Assembly (NCBI GenBank): GCA_041645025.1
Contig: JBAZQV010000049.1
Coordinates: 1-6,328 of the forward strand
Origin: GW2011-AR5 sp041645025
GTDB taxonomy: Archaea > Aenigmatarchaeota > Aenigmatarchaeia > GW2011-AR5
Reading direction: 5' to 3'
Length of the DNA: 6,328 nucleotides
Shown here: positions 1-5,007 of the stretch, piece by piece
How the letters are laid out: every line of letters begins with the position of its first letter
How positions within the stretch are numbered: position 1 is the first letter of the stretch
Program-made: the position numbers and the translations under genes
The notes under the pieces: generated by a model
The model's database searches: none
The model's input: the letters and a program-made list of their open reading frames with translations, nothing else
What the model was told of the DNA's origin: nothing

Positions 1-2
1 AC

Positions 3-161
3 AAAATATTCCTTGTATACAATGTTTCAATAAACACAAACCCGTGCTTTGTGATGTTTTCCGGAAACAGTTTTCTGGAAAGCTCTTGCAGTCTTGTTAA
101 CCTGAAAGGATTTGTAACTGATGAAAATCGCATAACTGGACTGGAACTTGTAAGGGATTAG
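3..161 (+). CDS. C-terminal fragment of an unidentified protein
   Basis: This frame is open from the left edge to a TAG at 159-161, giving 52 residues that end in ITGLELVRD. The other two forward frames close early (TAA at 31-33 and TAA at 98-100), so this is the only forward frame open across the whole left flank. The tail, a turn (DENRITG) followed by a short strand and a charged end, looks like the end of a folded domain, but I do not recognise the family. There is no start codon context because the gene begins outside the window. It ends 76 bases before the uS10 start, and uS10 has its own promoter in that gap, so the two need not be cotranscribed. It could be a chance open frame; the short length keeps confidence low. 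Confidence 0.4.
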   Translation, partial: KIFLVYNVSINTNPCFVMFSGNSFLESSCSLVNLKGFVTDENRITGLELVRD

Positions 162-206
162 AAGCCGGTTTCGTGAATTGTTGATACAACAGAAATTTTC
201 AAACGC

Positions 207-214
207 TTTTATAG
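207..214 (+). promoter_or_regulatory. TATA box of the uS10 gene
   Basis: TTTTATAG lies with its centre about 27 bases before the ATG at 238, preceded by an A-rich stretch (CAAACG) that could serve as the TFB recognition element. In archaea transcription starts about 25 bases downstream of the TATA centre, so the mRNA would begin at or next to the ATG and be leaderless. No Shine-Dalgarno sequence is seen before the ATG, which agrees. Confidence 0.6.
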
Positions 215-237
215 TTATTCATCGAATTAAATTAATC

Positions 238-564
238 ATGAATACAGCAAGGATCAAGCTTACGGGAAAGAATCCAAAGCAATTGGATGAGATATGTAGC
301 GAAATAAAGGACATGGCGCAAAAACTTGGCGTCGGCGTTTCGGGCCCTATACCATTGCCAACAAAAAAGCTCCGCATTCCTGTCATGAAGACACCGTGTG
401 GTGACGGCATGCACAGAGGCGGAGGCGGCGGCAACTGGGAAACCTGGGAAATGCGCGTGCACAAGCGAGTGCTTGATGTCGGCGCCAATGACCGAGTTCT
501 AAGGCAAATAACAAGAATCCGAATACCAAGCGAAGTAAATATTGAAATTGAACTGACAAACTAA
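238..564 (+). CDS. rps10: 30S ribosomal protein uS10 (archaeal S10)
   Basis: This is a small-subunit ribosomal protein of the 30S head, 108 residues against about 102 in most archaea. Seen in the sequence: the N-terminal strand NTARIKLTG, the family signature GPIPLPTKKLRIPV (about 37-50), WEMRVHKRVLDV in the second half, and the closing strand VNIEIELTN. The frame is open upstream to a TTG at 178, but the archaeal family starts at the equivalent of M-x-x-ARI, and a TATA box about 27 bases upstream makes ATG 238 the natural leaderless start. The oddity is a glycine-rich insert: after CGDG comes MHRGGGGGN before WETWEMR, about six residues more than the usual short linker, placed at the tip of the long S10 loop. 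The next gene starts 104 bases downstream. Identification is secure. Confidence 0.96.
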   Translation: MNTARIKLTGKNPKQLDEICSEIKDMAQKLGVGVSGPIPLPTKKLRIPVMKTPCGDGMHRGGGGGNWETWEMRVHKRVLDVGANDRVLRQITRIRIPSEVNIEIELTN

Positions 565-567
565 CTC

Positions 568-586
568 CTTTCTTTGGAAAAGAAAG
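568..586 (+). terminator. Perfect hairpin just after uS10, possible 3'-end signal
   Basis: CTTTCTTT at 568-575 pairs perfectly with AAAGAAAG at 579-586 around a three-base loop, starting three bases after the uS10 stop codon. No T-tract follows immediately, but TTTTT occurs at 615-619, and archaeal termination usually depends on T-tracts. It could protect or define the 3' end of the uS10 mRNA. The pure pyrimidine/purine composition means it could also be chance. Confidence 0.35.
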
Positions 587-637
587 TAGCTACCAGTCAA
601 AGAAACATATTACATTTTTGTTCTAGCAACTCTTCTG

Positions 638-645
638 CTTTTAAG
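638..645 (+). promoter_or_regulatory. Probable TATA box of the hypothetical/receiver gene pair
   Basis: CTTTTAAG is centred about 27 bases before the ATG at 669, the same spacing as at uS10 and the dCTP deaminase gene. It supports ATG 669 rather than the in-frame TTG at 651, because a leaderless transcript would start at about 668. The motif is weaker than the other TATA boxes here. Confidence 0.4.
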
Positions 646-668
646 AAGGCTTGCAAGATAGTTTTTTC

Positions 669-1184
669 ATGCTTCAGGAAAAACTACAGCCGCTTATCGC
701 CCAAATCCAAGATCAAAGCGAGGAAGATAGAACTAGAACTGTCCACGACTGGTTTGAGGCACATACAGAAAATATGGTTGGCGATCCGTTCGAGATGCCT
801 TATCTGTGCGAACTGCCTAATGATGTAAGACGCCTGGTAACATACCCGGTAATCGGCAACCTAGTTCTTTCACGCTTAAGCGGTTTCCAGCCCCGCAACG
901 ATTACCAAAGAACCCTGCTTGAAATGGCGAGACATATAATTGAAGAGACGAGGTTTCATAATCATCATACCGGAGACGTCAAGCCTTTGTCATTTATACA
1001 AATGGAAACAGAATTTACTGCGAGGATGCTGGAAAAGCCGGGAGAAGCAATAGAACTGCAGGAATACATAACTGGCGTTATAGAAAAGCCACTATCAGAC
1101 ATAATTTATGATCAACTTCAAAAAGTGCCCGGCAAGACTTACACAACAGATTTTGGGCAATGGCCTATTTGCGCCATTAAATAG
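669..1184 (+). CDS. Hypothetical protein, first gene of a two-gene unit with a receiver protein
   Basis: I do not recognise a family for this 171-residue protein. It is soluble, with no signal peptide or membrane segment. It opens with an acidic, glutamine-rich, helix-prone stretch (EKLQPLIAQIQDQSEEDRTR), followed by a mixed region with VTYPVIGNLVLSRLSGF (57-73) and a predicted helix RTLLEMARHIIEETRF (81-96) leading into a His cluster HNHH (97-100). A second helical stretch (110-152) is rich in Glu and Leu. The cluster could bind metal, but no second ligand set is obvious. The start is ATG 669, favoured by the TATA box 27 bases upstream; an in-frame TTG at 651 with AGAAGG before it would add six residues. 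The stop is one base before the next ATG, so this gene and the receiver gene are almost certainly cotranscribed and possibly translationally coupled, which suggests a joint function. Confidence 0.72.
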   Translation: MLQEKLQPLIAQIQDQSEEDRTRTVHDWFEAHTENMVGDPFEMPYLCELPNDVRRLVTYPVIGNLVLSRLSGFQPRNDYQRTLLEMARHIIEETRFHNHHTGDVKPLSFIQMETEFTARMLEKPGEAIELQEYITGVIEKPLSDIIYDQLQKVPGKTYTTDFGQWPICAIK

Positions 1185-1185
1185 C

Positions 1186-1677
1186 ATGACTTATTTCGTA
1201 GTGGCTCAATTTGAATGGAATCTGAATAACGGGGTTTTAGACCCTCTAGACAAGATATCGATGGTGGTGGACGATACAGAACCTGAATATTGGGATGGAC
1301 TGCTCAAGTTAGCAGGGTTTCAAGAAATAGAAGGACAACCTAGATATTTCAGAGATGGCGAATCAGCGCTTCCGGCGCTGGAAAAAGGAAGATATGATGT
1401 TATATTAACCGATCTTGAACTAGGTGAAGGCAAGATGGACGGCATCGCATTCGCACAGGCTGCCAGAAAAGTTCAATTAGCAAAAGGCAAGCCGGCAATG
1501 ATAGCATTGTTCTCTTACAATGGAGAAAAACTAAAAGCAGCATGGGTTCATGGATATCATTATCCTTCCAGTCCCGGCGATTTATTTTTTGAGCAGCCCG
1601 ACATTATTAATAAAAGTTATTTTTCGCCATTTAGATTCAGACGGAAGGTTGAATGTATATACAAAAATATGAAATAA
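1186..1677 (+). CDS. Stand-alone response-regulator receiver (CheY-like) protein
   Basis: A single receiver domain with no output domain, 163 residues. The expected phosphorylation site can be read off: acidic pair D29-D30 after strand 1 (KISMVVDD), phosphoacceptor D76 in YDVILTDLEL, the switch Ser at S110 (MIALFSYN) where CheY has Thr, and the conserved lysine at K143 (INKSYF). The spacings D30-D76 and D76-S110 fit CheY; S110-K143 is about ten residues longer, so there is an insert (YHYPSSPGDLFF) before the last strand, and the usual Lys-Pro is Lys-Ser. About 22 residues precede strand 1 (MTYFVVAQFEWN and on). ATG 1186 is chosen because it follows the upstream stop by one base and because M26 lies inside strand 1. 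A start at 1108 would overlap the upstream gene heavily. No histidine kinase is in the window; the partner kinase and output are unknown. Confidence 0.85.
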   Translation: MTYFVVAQFEWNLNNGVLDPLDKISMVVDDTEPEYWDGLLKLAGFQEIEGQPRYFRDGESALPALEKGRYDVILTDLELGEGKMDGIAFAQAARKVQLAKGKPAMIALFSYNGEKLKAAWVHGYHYPSSPGDLFFEQPDIINKSYFSPFRFRRKVECIYKNMK

Positions 1678-1678
1678 A

Positions 1679-1683
1679 TTTTT
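1679..1683 (+). terminator. T-tract after the receiver gene
   Basis: TTTTT begins one base after the TAA of the receiver gene and precedes a new promoter. Short T-tracts are the usual archaeal transcription stop signal, so this probably ends the two-gene transcript. It is a short, weak signal. Confidence 0.35.
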
Positions 1684-1692
1684 ATCAATAAA

Positions 1693-1706
1693 GGAAAGAT
1701 TTAAAC
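1693..1706 (+). promoter_or_regulatory. BRE/TATA promoter of adenylate kinase
   Basis: GGAAAG (1693-1698) followed directly by ATTTAAAC (1699-1706) is a good BRE plus TATA pair. Its centre is about 36 bases before the ATG at 1738, so transcription should start near 1728. That leaves a leader of about ten bases carrying GAGGGT (1728-1733), which can act as a Shine-Dalgarno sequence five bases before the ATG. Confidence 0.55.
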
Positions 1707-1737
1707 ATTCGCTTTCATAAATGCAAAGAGGGTAAAA

Positions 1738-2400
1738 ATGAAAATAATATTTTTTGGAAGGCCGGGGAGCGGAAAAGGAACCTATGCATCGCGCATAGCG
1801 CCACAGCTTGGCATTGTTCACATTGCAACGGGCGACATGTTCCGCGCCGAAGTGGCCGCAGGAACACCTTTAGGAAAGCTTGCGGAAAAATACATGAAAA
1901 ACGGCGAGCTTGTTCCGGATGACGTCACGATAAACATGTTCAAGGAACGTTTAGAGAAAGCAAAAAAGGGTTTTATTCTTGACGGATTTCCAAGAAACCT
2001 GGAGCAGTCCCATGCTCTTGAAAAAATGGCAAAGATTGATCTGGTTGTAAATTTTGTAATTGACGAGGATATAATAATCGAGAAAGCGCTTACGCGGCGC
2101 ATTTGCGAAAAGTGCGGCAACATTTACAATATTGCCGACATAAAAAGAGGCAATATACGTCTTCCACCTCTTTTGCCGAAAAAAGAAGGCATCTGCGACA
2201 AGTGCGGCGGAAAACTCTATCAGCGAAAGGATGACAACTACGAGACTATAAAGGACAGGCAGGACACCTATGTTCGACAATCAGAACCATTGTTAAAATA
2301 CTACCGCCAGAAAGGAATGGTCAAAGATGTCTCTGTAATAGGCGGGCCTGAACAGATGGTGCCGATAATAATTGACGTGATTAAGAAGAATGTGAAATAA
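1738..2400 (+). CDS. adk: Adenylate kinase, long form with zinc-finger LID
   Basis: Catalyses ATP + AMP to 2 ADP in the cytoplasm, balancing adenine nucleotides. At 220 residues it is the normal length for the long (LID-containing) form rather than the short archaeal AdkA type. Seen: P-loop GRPGSGKGT (7-15), the AMP-binding stretch ATGDMFRAEV (30-39), DGFPRN (82-87), and LTRRIC (118-123) opening the LID. The LID has two CxxC pairs, C123/C126 and C153/C156, that should hold a structural zinc. KDRQDTYVRQ (172-181) carries the arginines that contact phosphates. P-loop position 2 is Arg where many adenylate kinases have Ala or Pro. The start has a good BRE/TATA and an SD-like GAGGGT. Flanking genes have their own promoters, so it may be monocistronic. 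Identification is secure. Confidence 0.96.
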   Translation: MKIIFFGRPGSGKGTYASRIAPQLGIVHIATGDMFRAEVAAGTPLGKLAEKYMKNGELVPDDVTINMFKERLEKAKKGFILDGFPRNLEQSHALEKMAKIDLVVNFVIDEDIIIEKALTRRICEKCGNIYNIADIKRGNIRLPPLLPKKEGICDKCGGKLYQRKDDNYETIKDRQDTYVRQSEPLLKYYRQKGMVKDVSVIGGPEQMVPIIIDVIKKNVK

Positions 2401-2416
2401 TTGATAACGTTGAATG

Positions 2417-2428
2417 TTTATTTATTAA
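2417..2428 (+). promoter_or_regulatory. TATA-like element before the membrane protein gene
   Basis: TTTATTTATTAA lies 23-34 bases upstream of the ATG at 2451, the distance expected for a leaderless or nearly leaderless archaeal mRNA. GAGG at 2434-2437 could also act as a distant Shine-Dalgarno sequence. The region is AT-rich in general, so the match is only suggestive. Confidence 0.4.
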
Positions 2429-2450
2429 TGTATGAGGCAAGTAAATAATT

Positions 2451-3074
2451 ATGAAACATAAAATACACATTATACCTGTCTTGGTTTTCCTCCTTACGCT
2501 TTTCTATATTGTTGTAATAAGAGCAAGACCCATGACTCCCGGCGTTGCGAGCAACAGCTTCGCAATAGCTGCTACATTTGTCATAGGACTTTGCTTCCTT
2601 TTAGGACCGTTAAGCAGGCTAAAACCACACATTTTCGTGCCCCGCTTGAAATACAGGAAAGCGCTCGGGTTGTGGGGATTTTTGTTCGCGGCAATACACA
2701 CTGCCGGTGCAATCATCCTGGAATTCAACACTATTGTATCCGGAGAAAATTTCTACTCAATAATTTCAGGAATAATAGCATTTGCCATATTCACTGCGAT
2801 GACTGTCACCTCCACAGGCAAGGCCATCCATAAAATGGGCTACCAAAAATGGAAGCGGTTGCAGAGAACAGGATACATAGCTTTCTTCCTTGTGCTTATA
2901 CATTTCACAATAATCGAGAAGGGCGCATTCGTCTCGCGACAGCTGGGACAGGTGCTTTTTGCATTTGTTCTTCTTGTTCTCCTGATCAGAATCCTCGTTA
3001 TATTGATGGGCAAGAAGGAAGCCTACAAAGAAGAAGATTTCCATGAAGTTCATGGTATAGAAAAATCTGAATAA
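2451..3074 (+). CDS. Ferric reductase-like / MsrQ-like heme membrane protein
   Basis: A 207-residue integral membrane protein with six probable helices (roughly 7-24, 35-52, 70-90, 101-120, 139-156 and 165-187) and a short charged C-terminal tail. It resembles the ferric reductase-like transmembrane domain family that includes MsrQ/YedZ, the b-heme subunit that passes electrons to the methionine sulfoxide reductase MsrP. Matching signs are RLKPH before YRKALGLWGFLFAAIH (H83 in helix 3) and WKRLQRTGYIAFFLVLIH (H151 in helix 5). H83 and H151 are the expected axial pair for one heme. In MsrQ proteins the segment before helix 5 usually reads LHRL, supplying another histidine; here it is LQRT (Q138), so one heme ligand appears to be lost. 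No MsrP-like or flavin reductase gene is adjacent, so the electron donor and acceptor are unknown. The family call is firm at fold level; MsrQ function is inference. Confidence 0.75.
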   Translation: MKHKIHIIPVLVFLLTLFYIVVIRARPMTPGVASNSFAIAATFVIGLCFLLGPLSRLKPHIFVPRLKYRKALGLWGFLFAAIHTAGAIILEFNTIVSGENFYSIISGIIAFAIFTAMTVTSTGKAIHKMGYQKWKRLQRTGYIAFFLVLIHFTIIEKGAFVSRQLGQVLFAFVLLVLLIRILVILMGKKEAYKEEDFHEVHGIEKSE

Positions 3075-3151
3075 ATCAGAAATCAACAATATACAGAAAA
3101 CATTAACTTAATTATATCCAAAGAACAATTTCTTAGAGTCGAAAACATTTA

Positions 3152-3160
3152 CTTAAATAA
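3152..3160 (+). promoter_or_regulatory. TATA box of infB
   Basis: CTTAAATAA is the best TATA match upstream of infB, with A-rich sequence (CGAAAACATT) before it. Transcription would start near 3180-3183, leaving a leader of about 40 bases before ATG 3223. Unlike most genes here, infB would therefore not be leaderless. Confidence 0.5.
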
Positions 3161-3211
3161 TTAATTGAAATACTTGCACTGGGGAATGAAGCAGGTTATG
3201 AGATTACTAGC

Positions 3212-3216
3212 AGGTG
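3212..3216 (+). promoter_or_regulatory. Shine-Dalgarno sequence of infB
   Basis: AGGTG matches the core anti-Shine-Dalgarno complement (GGAGGTGA) and ends six bases before ATG 3223. It supports this ATG as the true start of aIF5B, upstream of the interrupted P-loop codon, instead of the downstream TTG at 3300. Confidence 0.65.
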
Positions 3217-3222
3217 TTCATT

Positions 3223-4985
3223 ATGCTAAGGCAACCGATAATAACAATTTTAGCACATGTTGATCATGGTATCTGCTAAAAGCAGCCATATAGACAACAT
3301 TGCTAGACAAGATTAGAGGTACGGCCATAGCAACGCGTGAAGCTGGCGGCATAACCCAAAGCATTTCCACTACCATGATTGCAAAAAATATAATTGCACA
3401 TATATGCGGTTCTCTTTTGGAGAGGTTCAATTTTGCCATCAACGTACCCGGACTTCTTTTCATTGATACGCCTGGCCACGAGGCTTTCAGCACGCTGCGA
3501 AAAAGAGGCGGCTCTATAGCAGATATCGCGGTGCTTGTCATAGACATAAACGAGGGGCTCATGCCGCAGACCATAGAAAGCTTGGAGATACTAAAGAGCA
3601 CAAAAACCCCCTTTGTAATCGCCATGAATAAGATAGACAGAATAAACGGCTGGGTTCCTGGCGGCTGTTTTATAGAAAACTTTCCAAAGCAGAGTGATGA
3701 TGCCAAGGGCATATTTGAGCAGAAATTTTACCAGGCAATAGGGCAGCTGGAAAAAAGAGGCATAAAGGCAGATCGCTTTGACAGGATAGCGGACTTCACC
3801 ACAACGGTGGCGGCTGTTCCCATATCTGCGAAGACAGGAGAGGGAATTCCTGACCTGCTCATGACGCTGATAGGCCTGGCACAGGTATTTCTCAAGGACC
3901 TGCTCGTAAGCGCGGAAAAATCAGAAGGCATGGTGCTTGAAGTAAAGGAACTGACAGGTCTTGGGATGACTATTGATACGGTGATCCATGACGGCTCGGT
4001 ACAAAAAAATGATTATCTAATCGTGGGCGGCAAAAGTCCCATAATAGCAAAGGTGCGCGCGCTGATGATGCCGGAGCCGATGCGTGATATGAGAACAGAA
4101 AAGAAATTCAAAACCGTTGATATTGTTTATGCAGCTGCCGGCGTCAAGATTGTTGCGCCTGGACTGGATAATGTAATCGCAGGCTCACCCATAAGAACAG
4201 CGAAAACCTTCGAAGAAGCGGAAAAACTTCTGGAAGAAATGGAAAAGGAGATGGAAGAGGTGGAGATAAGCACGGATGAGGAAGGACTCATTCTGAAAGC
4301 TGACACGCTGGGCAGCCTGGAGGCGCTCCTTACTATTTTCAAGGACCACCCCATCCGCGAGGCTACTATCGGCACCATATCAAAAAAGGACGTAATGAGT
4401 GCAGAAGTAAATACAAACATTCTTTACAAAATAGTAATCGGCTTCAACAGCGCAGCAACGGACGATGTGCAGACTTATGCAAAGGACATGAAAATAAAGC
4501 TCCTGCAGTCTGACGTTATTTACAGGCTCATAGAAGATTATAATCAGTGGGTTGAGGATGAGGAAGAGAAGATAAAAAAGAAGGAAATAGAGGGTCTTAC
4601 GAGGCCGGCAGAAATAAAACTTATACCTGGGTCTGTTTTTCGTGCAAGCGACCCAGCGATAATAGGCTGCGAAGTCTACGGCCTGCTCAAGCCAGGGTCT
4701 GATCTCATAAAAGACAACGGCCAGAAAGCAGGCAGCATAAAACAAATCCAAAGCCAGGGACAGAACGTTGACGAGGCAAAGACGGGCGACAAGGTTGCCA
4801 TATCCATCTCAGGCCCAACCATTGGCAGACAGGTAAAGGAAAACGAGACCCTCTATACGGACATAAACACAAACGAGTACAAGGCGCTCAAGAAGAACGA
4901 GAAGTTCCTCTCGGCGCCGGAACTAGCGGTTCTTGAAAAAATATTCGCGATTAAGAGAAAGACGGACCCGAGATACGGTTTATAA
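3223..4985 (+). CDS. infB: Translation initiation factor aIF5B, split by a 20-base intron: join(3223..3271,3292..4985)
   Basis: A GTPase that promotes subunit joining and initiator tRNA placement on the ribosome (archaeal IF2/eIF5B family). Read through the genomic frame, the start gives MLRQPIITILAHVDHG then Ile-Cys-stop (TAA 3277-3279). The rest of the protein resumes in another frame at Thr-Thr-Leu-Leu-Asp-Lys-Ile-Arg. Removing 3272-3291 yields AHVDHGKTTLLDKIR and a 580-residue protein, normal for aIF5B. GTPase motifs in spliced numbering are G1 11-18 (first Gly is Ala), G2 T38, G3 DTPGH 75-79, G4 NKID 129-132 and G5 SAK 195-197. Domain II follows at about residue 225, a coiled Glu/Lys-rich segment (EEAEKLLEEMEKEMEEVE) leads into domain III, and the C-terminal domain IV ends in RKTDPRYGL, the family's typical tail. 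Everything after the intron is intact, arguing against a pseudogene. The dCTP deaminase promoter overlaps its stop codon. Confidence 0.93.
3257..3300 (+). other. Bulge-helix-bulge splicing motif spanning the infB intron
   Basis: Pairing read directly from the bases: outer helix 3257-3262 with 3295-3300 (six pairs), a single bulged A3263, then T3264-A3294 and C3265-G3293; central helix ATGG 3266-3269 with CCAT 3286-3289 (four pairs); bulge one TAT 3270-3272; inner helix CTGCT 3273-3277 with AGCAG 3281-3285 (five pairs) closed by an AAA loop 3278-3280; bulge two ATA 3290-3292. This is the strict geometry of archaeal splicing substrates: two three-base bulges on opposite strands separated by four base pairs, each cut after the second base (TA^T and AT^A). 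As in canonical tRNA introns, the central helix pairs the 5' exon with the 3' part of the intron. Seventeen base pairs in 44 bases, all Watson-Crick. Confidence 0.9.
3272..3291 (+). other. BHB-type archaeal intron in infB (20 nt)
   Basis: These 20 bases interrupt the codon for the P-loop lysine of aIF5B after its first base (A3271, then A3292-G3293 gives AAG). The length is not a multiple of three, and TAA lies in the upstream frame (3277-3279) while TAG lies in the downstream frame (3291-3293), so translation needs their removal. Of the four ways to drop 20 bases around this codon, the results are TAG, AAG, ATG or ATC; only the cut after A3271 gives Lys. That cut is also the one the bulge-helix-bulge structure predicts. 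By analogy with tRNA introns, removal would be by the archaeal splicing endonuclease EndA and joining by the RtcB ligase; neither gene is in this window. Splicing is inferred from sequence and not demonstrated. Confidence 0.88.
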
Positions 4986-4986
4986 A
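4979..4986 (+). promoter_or_regulatory. TATA box of the dCTP deaminase gene, overlapping the infB stop
   Basis: TTTATAAA is a near-ideal archaeal TATA box. It covers the last infB codons including the TAA at 4983-4985, and its centre is about 26 bases before ATG 5008. The transcript should start at or next to that ATG. This spacing decides the start codon: 5008 rather than 4933, which lies inside infB. Confidence 0.7.
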
Positions 4987-5007
4987 CTTTTTCTTTATCA
5001 TTCAGAT

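Larger units (their letters stand above)
3075..3222 (+). other. AT-rich intergenic region and infB leader
   Basis: This 148-base gap has no gene longer than a short overlapping frame. It holds a weak hairpin (AAGAA 3121-3125 with TTCTT 3130-3134), the infB TATA element, and a predicted leader of about 40 bases with a Shine-Dalgarno sequence. No box C/D motifs or tRNA-like fold were seen. A 25-codon frame (ATG 3186 to TGA 3261-3263) crosses the infB start in another frame and is probably incidental. Confidence 0.5.

Noticed and set aside
178..237. N-terminal extension of uS10 from TTG 178
   Set aside because: The extension covers the TATA box and has no counterpart in archaeal uS10.
403..445. 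A second, in-frame BHB intron in the uS10 glycine-rich insert
   Set aside because: I looked for paired 4-bp central helices with three-base bulges around the roughly 18 extra bases and found no convincing fold; the sequence is a simple GGC/GGA repeat that keeps the frame open.
574..828. 84-residue frame on the plus strand
   Set aside because: It overlaps the 669-1184 gene in another frame, has a low-complexity basic composition and no promoter or recognisable domain.
1108..1185. Receiver protein starting at ATG 1108
   Set aside because: It would overlap the upstream gene by 77 bases. The ATG at 1186 directly follows the upstream stop and already covers the full receiver fold.
3291..3293. 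TAG at the lysine position read as pyrrolysine or a suppressed stop
   Set aside because: TAG sits in register with the downstream Thr-Thr-Leu-Leu, but the same frame meets TGA at 3261-3263 upstream and does not encode HVDHG, so readthrough cannot connect the two halves.
3223..3299. infB as a frameshifted pseudogene or assembly error
   Set aside because: The other 560-odd residues are intact with all GTPase motifs, the gene is essential, and the extra bases form a complete BHB whose predicted cut sites restore the exact Lys codon. An artefact cannot be fully excluded without reads, but it does not explain the structure.
3400..4900. Long minus-strand frames opposite infB
   Set aside because: They are rich in Ser, Phe and Ile as expected for the antisense of a conserved gene, and none shows a recognisable domain or start signal.
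3300..4985. infB starting at the TTG at 3300, giving 561 residues
   Set aside because: This start would drop the whole G1 motif. The missing residues MLRQPIITILAHVDHG are encoded just upstream with a good Shine-Dalgarno sequence, and removal of 20 bases joins them perfectly.
4933..5007. Start of the dCTP deaminase at ATG 4933
   Set aside because: The added 25 residues overlap infB in another frame and do not resemble Dcd. The family starts M-L-S-D-R at 5008, which also has a TATA box at leaderless spacing.
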